Origin: Hofstenia miamia
Taxonomy: Eukaryota > Xenacoelomorpha > Acoela > Hofsteniidae
Direction: 5' to 3'
Length of the DNA stretch: 64,000 bases
NCBI GenBank assembly: GCA_900660155.1
Contig: CABFPE010000272.1
Span: 51,629 to 115,628, forward strand
Made by a program: the position numbers and the translations under genes. Each line of letters begins with the position of its first letter. Positions within the stretch are counted from its first letter, which is position 1. This document shows, one piece after another, positions 33,788 to 45,493 of this stretch. The notes under the pieces are model-generated. The model made no database searches. It saw only the letters and a list, made by a program, of their open reading frames with translations, and had not been told where the DNA came from.

Positions 33788-34592
33788 CCCACGTAGCCAA
33801 ATACTGGCAGATACAGTGAGCCACTAGGTGGGTTTTGGCCACCCGTGCACCAGTGGATCACCAGTGGGTAGTTGGTGGTCCACTTTTGGCTAATTAGTGG
33901 GCCACTAGTGGCAAAAATATGATTTAAGCATTAGAGCAATGTCTCAAATGTAGCAACAGCAAACTTTTATGTTAATAGAGTTTAAACATTGCAGGTTAAA
34001 CTAACAAAAACCCAACAAATGGTTAAAGGAAATGCTAGCAAGCACACAATTTACATTAAGATTGACAATGGAAAGTATAATGAATTTTTTACTATAAGCA
34101 ATAACAACAAACACACAAAAATGCTTAATTTAGATTTATTTTTCAATTTCCAAAGAAATTGCAATTTTTAAACTTTATTTGTTCCAATAATTAAAAATAT
34201 ATTTTGCCCAATTTTAGGTACTCATATAGACATTGATTTCAAGGTCCACGAATAATCGTGAATAAATTGTTTTGAAATTTCATTCTGTCTATATATCTTA
34301 TAATTTTTGCAAACAGAAAATTGCAAAAAAGCTCTTCACAATGAATTTTATGTGTTTATGAGATCTAAGAGAGCATAATAATGAATAATATTTTACTTTA
34401 TTATTTATGATTAAGAGTAAATCAGATGTCACTAGTGGTCCACCAGTGGCCCACTGGTGGCTATGAGTGGTTGAAATTGCTACTACTGCCACTACCTATC
34501 CACCAGTGGTCCACTAGTGGGTATGAGTGGCTGTAATTGCCACTCCTGCCACTGCTTCCCCACCAGTGGACCACCGGTTGTGGTTACATGGG
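33788..34592 (+). mobile_element. CCAC/GTGG-rich MITE, copy B (complete, 805 bp)
   Basis: Termini are CCCACGTAGCCA on the left and, read on the minus strand, CCCATGTAACCACA on the right. Both subterminal zones carry repeated CCACCAGTGG / CCACTAGTGG blocks. The interior is AT-rich and non-coding; the frame 33989-34171 is chance and antisense to a similar one in copy A. Copy A lies 14 kb away in opposite orientation. I could not define a target duplication beyond TT on each side. The transposase superfamily is unknown. Confidence 0.85.
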
Positions 34593-34746
34593 TTTCTCAG
34601 TTTTACAGCTGTTTTAGGGAGGAACTACGCTAAAACTACATAATAAATTTACTTTCCCAAATTCTGGAGGCATAGAATTTTAGAATTTTAGAATTTTTTG
34701 CTTTTTCAAATGCATTTCCCGAGCAAAGCACGTGTCAAACAGCTAG
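34593..34746. mobile_element. Helitron-like 3' end, possible 154-bp non-autonomous element
   Basis: The segment ends with a short imperfect stem (cccgagcaaagcacgtg) followed by CAGCTAG and then T, the CTRR-T terminus of Helitrons. A TC start (TCTCAG, near 34595) lies right beside the preceding MITE. This is a structural call only; no rep or helicase ORF is present. Confidence 0.4.
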
Positions 34747-35137
34747 TATCAAATAAATTCCAAAAATACTAGAAATATCTATAATGTTTAAAATTACGCT
34801 CTAAATGTTTTTCACAGTTAAGTTGAAACTTAGAATACAAGTGTATTAGAAATGTTCTTGATTAAAATATAAATTGTCGAGTTGTTTTTCAAATAATTTG
34901 CAAAATTTAATCAACTATGCATTTGCCTAATGGTAATTTTAATTTAAAATTGCATCTCAATGTGTTCCAAATATTCCAAGAAAGTTTATTTGTCAAGCAC
35001 AATGTACAACTGAAATTAATTAAGCGTGTCAATTGTATAATTTGCTAACTTTGGGAAGTTCGCATTAAGATTCTCTTAGTGACCATAATTCAGACACGAA
35101 TTGTAATTAATCATTAGCCTCTTTTTGGATGGAAACC

Positions 35138-36300
35138 TGTTGTTGTAACACCAATTGTAATTATGTTGTTTTGATTAACTCACATTAAGCGCAGATGCTT
35201 ACGTTAACGTCTTATTGGAATTTATTGGAAAGTCATGAAGGGGGCCACATGTATATTGGTTTTTCTCATACATATCACTATTGGTAAGAATATCTTAATA
35301 TTTATATCTTAATTTGATACAAACACATGAATAAATAACACTCAATGCATATCGGACGCTTTTATTAATCTATCAGACAAATTCATCGAGGCTATGACAT
35401 TTCACAGCAGCACTAAAATTATTTGATTTGGTTTGATTTTTTATTTGTCAAAATTCGTGTTTGTATTTGCCTTTATATTTGTTTTTTAGTGCAATTGAAT
35501 ATTTGCTGCATAGAAATAAAATTGATGTATGCCAATTTAGAGAGCCTCATAGTTTTTTTATCAAAATGTGCATCAAAATAGTATTACCAGATTTTTCCTC
35601 ATATGTTCAATGTGGTAGGTCGACAAAGTGAAAAAAAAACAAAACAAATTGTAACTTGAACAAATTAAGAAAGAAATTTGAATCAAATATAATTCACTAA
35701 CATATAGCAAATTCAAAGCATCNATCTATCAGACAAATTCATCGAGGCTATGACCTGTTGTTGTAATGCCAATTGTGTTGTTTTGATTAACTCACATTAA
35801 GCACAGATGCTTATGTCAAGATTTTATTGGCATTTACTTGAAAGCCATGAAGGGATCCACATGTATAGTGGTTTTTCTCCTCCACATTACTATTGGTGAG
35901 AATTTATTTAATATTTTTATCTCTGTATTTGTACAAACACAAGAATAAATATCACTCAAGGCATGCTGTACGCATTTTTATTATTAAAACAGAGATTGAA
36001 TAGAAACAGACTGTGATTACTGATTGAGAATTCAGCCAAAAACATATTGTTCCCAGGCACAGTAATCAAAGCTATACACATTGACATTACTGAGAAGCAT
36101 GCAGGACTAAAATTCCTATATTTAGTTTCTTTTGCTATATTTATAAAAATGAGTGGTCAGATATGCTTCTTTACATTTATTGTTGTATATAATTGAATAC
36201 ATTTTTAATGGAAGTAAAATTCATATACAGCAGAATGGTGTCAATTTAGACAGCATCATTGTTTTTTGTCAAAATATGAACAAAATTAGTATTACAGATA
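35138..36300. repeat. Diverged tandem duplication, period about 617 bp
   Basis: The segment 35138-35600 and the segment 35752-36300 share long blocks (acctgttgttgtaa, gattaactcacattaagc, cagatgctta, ccacatgtata, tcactattggt) with roughly a fifth of positions different. A single N at 35723 sits between them, followed by about 30 bases identical to 35368-35397. The divergence argues for a real old duplication, while the identical block at the N argues for an additional assembly join. Confidence 0.7.
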
Positions 36301-37471
36301 GCCTCTGCAAATATTTCATTTTCTTCTGATGTTGAATGACATCAAATTACATCTAACCAAAGATTGATGATAAATATATCTGTAAAACATATTTTAAAAA
36401 AATAATTCCCTATTGCATAGAAATTTTGAAAAATGCGTATTTGAGTTGCAGGCCCCTAATTTTTATAGAAAGTGCAAAACTGCCTCAACCAAGTCATAGA
36501 TTTCTGTCGATTGCTAATAAAATGATGTAAAAAAATGATAAAATACCAATTTTTCAAGTTTTGCTAACTACCCATTAAATTGGGAAGATATGATTATGCC
36601 ACTCGCCTACAAATAACACAAGAGAAAAAGATCTAGTAAATGGGGTATAACATGACAAAATGGCGGTCACCTCCAATTTCACTAACAGTTCTTGGGATAT
36701 CAACTAGATAGTTGTCACCTATATTTCACGAATTTCAACATTGAAATAAAATTGATTAGCTGATGGCATTTTTCTTAAATAATGGCTTTAGTCTGCTGAA
36801 ATTGTTAAAATAGTAGTCCATTGCACAAAACCTGCGTTGCAGAATTTTTGCAGAGTTTTTTGATTTGATTCTACGTAAAGAGTAGCTTCCCTTACTTTGC
36901 TGAAGCTAATCACTATAGTTCCTGATATATGTTTCAAAATTAGATGTGTTAAAAACTCACATTTCTTGAGATATTTAAACTAATAATTTTGTATATAAAG
37001 GCTATAAATTAAAACCAATGTATAAATTGCAATGCAAAATTATAATTAAATGTTTTCTATGCTTTATTTGAATTATATCCCTTTCTCTTGATACCTATTT
37101 AGTAATATTTCTAACATTTTTTGTCAATAATAAGAAATTCAGAAAATTTGTTACCAAACCTAATTAATATGCGCAAAATTTCCATATTATTTATTATTTT
37201 ACAAAATAATTGCTGCTAATATATTCTTGACATGTCAAAATATCTCCATGCCAAATTTGGTGTTGATTGCAAGGGCGAATTTCGAGATTTTAATGGGCCG
37301 AATGGGTCCCCTCAGGAATAACTGCTACAAAAAAGCCAAGGTAAAATACAGTTAAATCTTATAAAGCTGGATGTCAAATTTGCAATAATCAAGATTGATT
37401 AAAAAAAGCATCAATTTTGTTTGGGCTTCTAATGATACAAATAATAATTACTCTTGTTGCCAAGCAGTTGT
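36301..37471. other. No gene seen
   Basis: AT-rich sequence without recognisable features. Confidence 0.5.
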
Positions 37472-38309
37472 CCCAGTCAAAAATCAAATGCATCCTAACT
37501 CGTCCTTTTGATGTCTCATATCATAGTGAGACGCTTTTAGGATAATGATGTTCTGCAGATGTCTCATTAGGTTATCGCTGATACATCTCATGAGATTACA
37601 TTGAGATGCCATTTCAGAATTAATTTATAATTCCAGCAATGTAAAATAATTTATGCAAAATGTCAGCACTAACTGAGAATTGTTTGAAAGTTACTAAACT
37701 CCATTTTACTTTATAATTTTTATTTTGCATCAAAAAAATGATTTCAAATTTTATTCAAAATTGAAATAAATTAGTAATTACATATCTTGGAATGTAATCC
37801 ATTATCAATATTAGCAGTATTGTGTTAGTTATTGATAGTTTTGACAGCCAAAATATCTTTGTGTTTTTAATTGCTTTGCTGTTTGCATTGTTATATGCAT
37901 CTGTGCAAAGCAATTGGGTCTGCCGAATCTTATTTGTTCTTCGTAGCAACTTGGTCATTGCTATTTAATAAATTTGGTAGTGATAATCTGTTATATGCAC
38001 TTAAAACGCATTGAAACAGTGTATTTTGCTGATATAAACGGTGTTGTTAATAATTAACCTATAACGCTTTCAGCTATTCTCAAAGTATCTCATTGTGATA
38101 CAATCTGCCGAGAAAGCCTGAGAACGTATTTTTGAGACACATAGTGTCTCAATGAGACATCCTAGAGATATTGTTTTGGACGGAAATTAAGACAGATTTA
38201 GGATTGTTTTATGATACATTGAGACGTTCTTGTGTTATCACTACAATGGCAGTTATGATGCAGTGAGATGTTTTTACGATATTGTGAGGATTTCTCATTT
38301 TTGTCTGGG
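37472..38309. mobile_element. Unassigned TIR element, 838 bp, rich in GAGACATC motifs
   Basis: The left end CCCAGTCAAAAATCAAATGC and the right end read on the minus strand, CCCAGACAAAAATGAGAAAT, form imperfect terminal inverted repeats of about 23 bp. Inside each end there are many copies of GATGTCTC / GAGACATC in both orientations (37508-37615 and 38085-38290), separated by an AT-rich core. It encodes nothing; the frame 37755-37958 is not convincing. I found no clear target duplication. Confidence 0.6.
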
Positions 38310-41300
38310 GTGGGGATCCAACCATGGACGAACTAATGGCCTAAAAAGTATAATGTTCATTGTTCCTATTAACAAATCCTAATTTGCCAAATAGAATATG
38401 TACAAATTTAATGCTTATAAAAGAACATTTTCATACACTGTTGTGAGATGACACTTGGTATGAAATACACAGTAAACCACACAAAATATTTACAGTAAAT
38501 ACATGAGATTATTATCAATCAAAACAATAATGGAGAGTAATGCAAGGTTAACACTAAAGCAAGTTTCACTATAAAAGAATAATGCCTGGAAACTGGAAAT
38601 GATAACTTTGAAGAGCTAAAGACATGCAGAATTTGCAATACAGCACTGACTAAATTTCTAGTTGTCCATTTGAAAAAAGCAAATATTTCAAATATAGAAA
38701 AAAATTCACTAGGTTGTAAAAGTAAAGTCAATTACCTATAATCTAGAATTTTCAATATGCAGGTTTGTGTGCATGAAATCCAAGCAAAACACATAGTTTC
38801 CATTTATAATTTTGGAACACATTTACAATATATGGAATTGTACTAAATTTGAAAAATTTTGACAAGCAAACTTTGACACCAAATACTACAAAACGTAAAA
38901 AACGAGCTACGAAATGTGAATGCTATGCAACAGCAATAGTTTCTTTCATAATTTTGAGATCTATGCACGTAAAAATGAATTTGTGAATGAAGTGCTTGTT
39001 AATGCTTGCCATTGTTTATTTATAAACTATTTTGAAATTTTTGCGCAAATTTCATGTTTGTAATCAACTCTATTTATAGTAGAAGTTTGCTGAAATTGCA
39101 TTTCCCACTAGCTAAAAGAGACTTCTAATTACTGCTGTTTACAAATATTATTAGAAATGTTGATTTTTTCTACGTACTTATGATTTGTATTGCATATGGT
39201 GTGCCTAAAAGAGTTGAATGAATTTTAAAAATTTACTTGTCATGTGGCAACTAGTTATTTTCTTGCAGTGATTAGTATGGTGAGCTGGAGTTTCTGTGGA
39301 TGATTGCTTTACAAATTTTTCTAATACTTTTTCATTAGAACAAAAATTTCGTAATAAAATATAATTATAAAACAACAAGAGAAATCACTAACAAAGGTAA
39401 ATGTAACCAAAATATCAATACTTTACATAAAATATAAATTCATTAAATGTAATTGATTTTAAATGAGATGGTTTAATCATGGACAAAGCATAAAAGTCTT
39501 CAATAATTCCAAAATAAATGATTTGTTAATAAGAGGTAGACATTGCTACGTTAACATATGTTGCTACATTAAAACAATAACATTCATATTTGTAAACTTT
39601 TTTGCAGAAATATCGCTCATTTTAAACAGAAATTCAATGCTTTTACAAAAAATGAAAAAGACAGATGTTTAAATTTGAAATCTAATCAAATTTTATTTGT
39701 ATTCATAAATATTTCAATTAGTAAAATAGGCTCGTTTTCATAAATTCTAAACTTAATTATTTGGATTATGTAGAATTACGCTTGTTTGCATGAAGCTATA
39801 GGGAAAATGAAAATTATAAGATAATAACTCACCATAAATGTTTTCTGGATCCTTCCCTATTAAATAGTAAAAGACTTCACAAAATAATTATTGTGAAATG
39901 AATTAAAATTCTTATTTACAATGCATTTATAAGCAGTTTCAAATTGTAACTGTGTGTAAAGTGTAGGTAAAAAATAACAAATGTTAAAAAGCGTATTTTA
40001 GAAAAGGGATACTATAATCTACAATTGAAGAATATGATTTTGTACTGGTATATTTGGTTCAAATAAACAATAAAAGTGATTTTTCAAGAAAGGATAAAAA
40101 ATAACATATTAAGGAAAATCAAAATGAACAAAATTTGTAGAACTAGAAGTATAAGGACTCATGCATGAAAAGAGCACTCTTCAAAAGCAACCAAGAAGTT
40201 TATAATTCATTGAGGTTTTCTTAAAAGAAATCTTTTCTTTGGATAAGATATAAAGAAATTTTTCCAGGAATATAATTATTAGAATTTAAATATGCATGTA
40301 TATTTGTGTTTACTTTGAGATGGCCATTCCTGCTAATTTGCAATATTTTTCAAAACTTAAAACTTTTCTGAATTTGAAAGTAAGCTTAGCATAGTACAGT
40401 TAATTTGATAAGTATTGCTTCACAATAGAATTTCTTGTAACATATACTATTTGCTGCTTGTTATGTTATCAAACTAATAGACACCACTACTGAAACTCTG
40501 TCTTTATGTTACTATGTTTTGGTACTTCAATGATTTACTACCTTTTTGTGCTCCTTTAATCCTATTTTGGTGAAGGAATTCCAGTATTTCATGAATAGAT
40601 GTATAAGAAGTTTATTATTATTGTGTATTTCTGAAGACAATTATAATCTATTGCAATGCTTAATATTTTTAATAATTCTCAAGAGAAGCAAAATTCATTC
40701 AGGACATTTTCATATGCATATTTAATATTTAAGTAAAGCTAAGCTAGAATGTGTATTTTAAATGTGAAAAATTATATATGCAACATAGATCCCAGTAATT
40801 GATTAATTTTTCCTGCTTCAACAATGACAGTGTGCAAAGAATACATTTTTAATGCATCTTGCATGAAGGCTGAATGGAAGATAGTTACTAATACAATAGT
40901 AGAAAATACAAAATTAGTGATGAAATTTAAAATATATATAAACTTATAAAATTGATGGTAATACATATTTTGCATTTTTAACTTAAAAAATTCAGAGAAT
41001 AGTTTATATCAGAATTTTTTAAATTCTTGCACTAATATGTTATTTTAGACACATGAGAAGTTTTCCACAGTGTATTTCAAATAAAACAAACACATAAAAG
41101 TAAATGAAATCCGACAAAAGAGTTTCAATAATAAAGCATGCTAAGATTTGACATTAAACAAAAATGTGGGCAGAATTATGTTCAATATAGTGATAATAAA
41201 TATGAAGATAATTTCATGGAATGTCATATCCTCATGAATTCTCTAAAAGCAGTAAAGTTATATGCTGAATTTCATTAAATATTTCTACTGTTTGCCTTAA

Positions 41301-42940
41301 TTCAGAATAAATATAGATGTATATTAGAAAGAAATAGTTTATTTGCAGCCACTTTTCTCGGATAAGTATCTCCTTCTTGTAATAAAATTCGTTTCTCAAA
41401 GCATGCTGTCTTATTTAATCTCTGATATAAATGTTATATTATCTTTTTCTCATGCTGTTTGTTTATGCCATGTATACTGGGACTTATTAATGTATTATAT
41501 CAATATATAAACATCGAAATACAGGTGAAAACAAAAACTAAAATTTTAGTATTGCATATGCTTATTTAAAAGTGAATTTAATATATTAGATTTCCATATA
41601 ATGTAGTTAGTAATATGTTTTACTTAATACAATGATTACTGAAGTATATTTCTAAATAAGCATTTAAAAATTTAGGCAGCAGTGGAATTTTTGGTGAGTA
41701 CATTAATTGTTTTCATTTTAATTAATTATTTAATATCATTATTTCTCAAATACAATATATTTATGAGCAAAAAGGAATTTCTAAATGTATAAATTCTAGG
41801 TGATTCCCATAAATATATAATCCTTTTTAGATATAAGATTACCTTGTGAGTATTTTTCTATGCAATTAATGCATGCACATTTTTCTGGTGACAAGTGTTT
41901 AAATAACTACAATATAATCCAATTCTGAAGTCGCAACAGTTGTATAACAGTATTAGAATATTATTTATAAAATGTGTAAAAAAATTGTATTTTTTTTAAT
42001 ATTTTTTTACTATTAGAAAACATATTTGAGAAGGGAAATGAGTTTCTGAAGAATAAATTTCTTGGTCAATTCCCACAATTTTACATCCTTTTTTGCATGG
42101 AATTAATGCATGAAAATATTTCTGGTGAAAAGTTTGAAAATATGAAGAAGAACAATTGAAAAAATTATTGCTTCATTCACATATTTTCAATTTTTTGATA
42201 TCAATTTTTTATTAATTTCCAATTTTCGATTTTTATCAGAAATTCTGAAAATTCCCTTAATTGATATTGTAGATCTTTTTCAATAGTGTTAATAAATAAA
42301 TATTATTTTAAAAGAACTACATCATTTGATATGTTCATGAAAATATGTTTTTCTTGGTTAGTTGAATTCTTTCAAACTTCCAGATGAACACACTATAGTA
42401 GTTTTAGATAACCAAATAATCATTTCTCAATATATTTATTTTAGACAATATTTACAATATAAGCTATCAAGATAAATTTTGAGGACGTCTAAACATTGCA
42501 ACAATTTCTTAGCCATTGTATTTAAAGCGTTTTCTTTGCTCAAATTTTAATTTCTTACATCATAAAATAAATATTATGTTTAGCTAAAACAAACTGTAAG
42601 TATCTTAAAAAAACTATGCATGTAATCATGACTATTGCAGTGGGTTCTTACAATTTCAATCTCTTTATTGAAATTAGAACATTGAATAAATATTTTTCTG
42701 TGGTCTTTTGGTGCCATCGAGGAAGTAATAGTAAACATTCTGTACAATTTGGAATTTTTTTAGCTCACTTAAATAAGGAAAGTTATTTTATAATATTGGT
42801 TGAAATATATATTTATTATTTCTACAATTGCAGAGATTCTTACACATTTTGCAATTCAATAGATTGCTTTTATTGAAAATGCAAAATTTAAAATTTATTT
42901 AAAAAAATATTTTAGTGTCATATTATACCTAATATTTTAG
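38310..42940. other. No exon seen; upstream or intronic DNA of the EGF gene
   Basis: About 70-75% A+T. A roughly 130-bp segment is duplicated with divergence at 41765-41900 and 42030-42140 (shared aattaatgcatg and tttctggtga). Open frames at 38519, 39463, 40772 and 42616 lack any coding signature. I cannot find the first exon, a signal peptide or a promoter. Confidence 0.45.
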
Positions 42941-43090
42941 CACGTAAGCAATGTGATAGGACTTGTTATCGATTTGGTGCCGGATATTGCATCAATGGCG
43001 CAGGATGGGGTCCAGAACGTTACAGAGCTGTAGACTGCATTTGCAATAGAGGATACACAAAAGATACAAGCCAAAAATATCAATGCAGAA
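42941..43090 (+). CDS. EGF-like module exon 1 (partial gene)
   Basis: A 150-nt exon between AG (42939-42940) and GTAAGT (43091). Read in phase 1 it encodes 49 residues with six cysteines in the order C-x3-C-x7-C-x15-C-x1-C-x13-C; the C-x-C and the closing Gly-Tyr (RGYTKD) are EGF hallmarks. EGF modules are extracellular and held by three disulfides. The loop of 15 residues between Cys3 and Cys4 is longer than usual. It lacks the D-x-N-E-C calcium motif. The intron phase (1-1) matches the later exons, so it splices in frame to 43989. The downstream intron begins with a long (TA)n tract. I cannot name the protein; tick Bm86-type or fibrillin-like proteins are possible relatives. Confidence 0.82.
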
Positions 43091-43103
43091 GTAAGTTTCA
43101 AGT

Positions 43104-43107
<4 letters not shown>

Positions 43108-43141
<34 letters not shown>

Positions 43142-43192
43142 TTTAAGTGTTATATATATGTATATATATACATATATATATATATATATAAT
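43108..43192. repeat. (TA)n microsatellite
   Basis: Two TA-rich tracts separated by a short spacer, just after the splice donor at 43091. Confidence 0.95.
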
Positions 43193-43988
43193 ATGGTATT
43201 TTCTCTATATTTACTAATGAAAATTGGGATCTAAGCTTTGAGAGAAGAAAAATATTTTATGTCAAAGTGGGGTAGCCCTTAAATTTATATATTTGTGTTA
43301 AATTGGTAAAATTTATAGTTCTTTACAAAGTGCTAATTATTGTACTTGCCCTACTGGGTTAGTGCAATTATTAAGGAAATTTGTGGGAATATATTAAATA
43401 GTTGGAGTTTGCAAATGGGTTTGTAGCTAAAGATTGAATAAAGCTCTTAATAGAAAAATCATGATGCCATGCAATATTTTCTATTGAATTTTATGTTTGT
43501 TTTCCCAAAAGGCCTTGCCATTGCCAGAGATGTTGAAAGAAGAGTAAGTTTATTTAAAATTTTAATTATAATTATAAAATATTGAATCAGTGAAATTTAC
43601 ATAAGTAAAAATGATTAAATTATCTATAGTGCATAATTTATGAAAATATTTATTATAATTTTCTATGGAACTCAGTTCAATATCATCTAGGTGTGATGTA
43701 CACTAAATTCAATATAAATAAATTTTTCTAATGTTTTTAGATTATAATTAAATTAATAAGCCCGAAATATTAAGATTTTATGATATAAATCAGTATAAAT
43801 GAATTCCTTAATAGCATTAATATTGAATCTAATATAATTCGTTTTCAGTATTACAATTTTAATAATTCAAAATCAAGTAATTATTTTTTCTTCTAGACGA
43901 AATTGCTTCTGACAAAAATATGAAAATAAATTTATTTAAGAAAACATTCATGAATTGCAAATTTCTGGCAATGTTATGATTTGTTTAG

Positions 43989-44111
43989 GACAAACCCTAT
44001 GTGAAGAAAACCCTGATGCATGTGGACCAAATTCAATATGTGAAGGTGGAATATTTTACCCTATATGCAATTGCAAATCTGGATCTAGGCTAGTAAAACG
44101 CCAATGCAAAG
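43989..44111 (+). CDS. EGF-like module exon 2
   Basis: A 123-nt exon between TTTAG (43988) and GTTATA (44112; a weak donor). It encodes 40 residues with spacing C-x6-C-x5-C-x8-C-x1-C-x10-C, a standard EGF module (CEENPDACGPNSICEGG). The exon is a multiple of three with phase 1 on both sides. It follows exon 1 by 0.9 kb and precedes the calcium-binding module at 48523; a 4.1-kb LINE separates them. The donor deviates from GTAAGT, which leaves some doubt about the exact 3' end. Confidence 0.82.
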
Positions 44112-44330
44112 GTTATATTTTTCCACTAATACATTATCTATACAGGATTAGCACTAAAAACTAAATTTCTTTGCAATTGTAATACACAGCTCAGGGTAGC
44201 AATAAATTATTTCTCAATAATAAATATGATTACAGTAGTTTCTGAATTATGATTTAAAGTTCTGCTGTCAGTTCCACCCGAATTTATTCATCTAATTTTT
44301 ATTTTTCAAAACTGTGTTTGGTTGGCTATG

Positions 44331-44331
44331 A

Positions 44332-44362
<31 letters not shown>
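44331..44362. repeat. (TTA)n tract at the LINE 3' end
   Basis: About ten TTA repeats. A similar (ATT)n tract lies at the other end of the LINE (48437-48471). Confidence 0.95.
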
Positions 44363-45493
44363 CTTGCATCTCACAGTTTCATGCTGGTATCCCTCTCAGT
44401 TTGGGGAACTCACCAGTTCCCAGGCAGTCTGAGAGCTTTCCTCAGGAATCTAGCTGTTCCTAACAATACTGCTTTCTGTGTTACTGCTCCTCCTCACTTT
44501 GGTACTCCTAACTCCTCCAAGTACCTCTTATAGTTCTTACTCACTGCTCCTAGTGCTCCTACAACTACCAGGAATACTTCAACTTTCTTTAACATCCACA
44601 GCCTTTCTATTTCCTCTGCCAACTCCCTGTACTTGTCTATCTTCTCTTTCTCCTTGCTTTCTACATTCTTGTCTATTGTTACAGCTATGTCTATCACTGT
44701 TCCTAATTTTTCTCTTTGTCTACAACTACTATGTCTGGCCTCCTTGCTTCTATCACCTTGCTTGTCTGTATGTTGAAGTCCCACAGTATCTTAACCTTCT
44801 CATTCTTGATGGCTCCCTGCAGCTTGTGCTCATACCACTTGTCTCCTGCTTCTAGCCCATGCTGCCTGCTCAAGCTCCAATGTACCATTTTTCCGACCTT
44901 GTCATGCCTCAACTTATACTCATTCTGCGCAAACTTCTCACATCCTGCTATCAGATGATCTACTGTCTCACACTCCTTCTTACATAGCCTACGCTTATCA
45001 CTTACTTCCAATCTTCTGTCTATATGCTTCTTTACCCAGTTTGTTCTTATTGCTTGCTCCTGTGCTGCCATTATCAATGCTTTGGTTTCTCTCTTAAGTC
45101 CTGCTTTCTTTAACCACTTGTTGCTCTCTTCTCTGACACACTTTTCTGTGTTACTCCAGTATTATCCATGCATTGCCTTCTGCATATACCTTGTTTGCCT
45201 CTCTGATTCCATCCTACTCTGATATACCTTCTTTCCTTCATTCTCAGTTCTTATCTTCCTTAGCTCCTTAGTGACCTCCAGTAGGGATCCTCTAGTTTTC
45301 TTTTCTACATATTCCTTTAGCCCTAGTGCTTCTGCTTCTACAGTTTCCCCTACACTTAGAAGTCCTTTCCCTCCCTTATGCCTTGCCATGTACAACCTAT
45401 CAACATCTCCATTTATTTTGAATGCTCTCTCTGCTGCTAGTATCTTCCTTGTCTCCCTGTCTAGCACCATAAGTTTATTCTTGTTCCACCTAA

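Noticed and set aside
37501-38290. CRISPR-like array from the repeated GATGTCTC/GAGACATC words
   Set aside because: Irregular spacing, both orientations, eukaryotic context and terminal inverted repeats fit a transposon.
41750-42145. Remnants of EGF exons in the duplicated segment with 'ttaatgcatg' and 'tttctggtgaaaagt'
   Set aside because: No cysteine pattern or splice sites; similarity to the exon end is only a few bases.
43513-43544. Possible micro-exon between EGF exons 1 and 2 (acceptor cccaaaag, donor gtaagt)
   Set aside because: Its 32-nt length would end in phase 0 and break the phase-1 chain to exon 2, and it contains no EGF sequence.
44478-44855. Plus-strand Leu/Ser-rich frames in the LINE region (44478-44855, 47576-47959 and others)
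   Set aside because: Antisense of the LINE nuclease and Myb-like domains.
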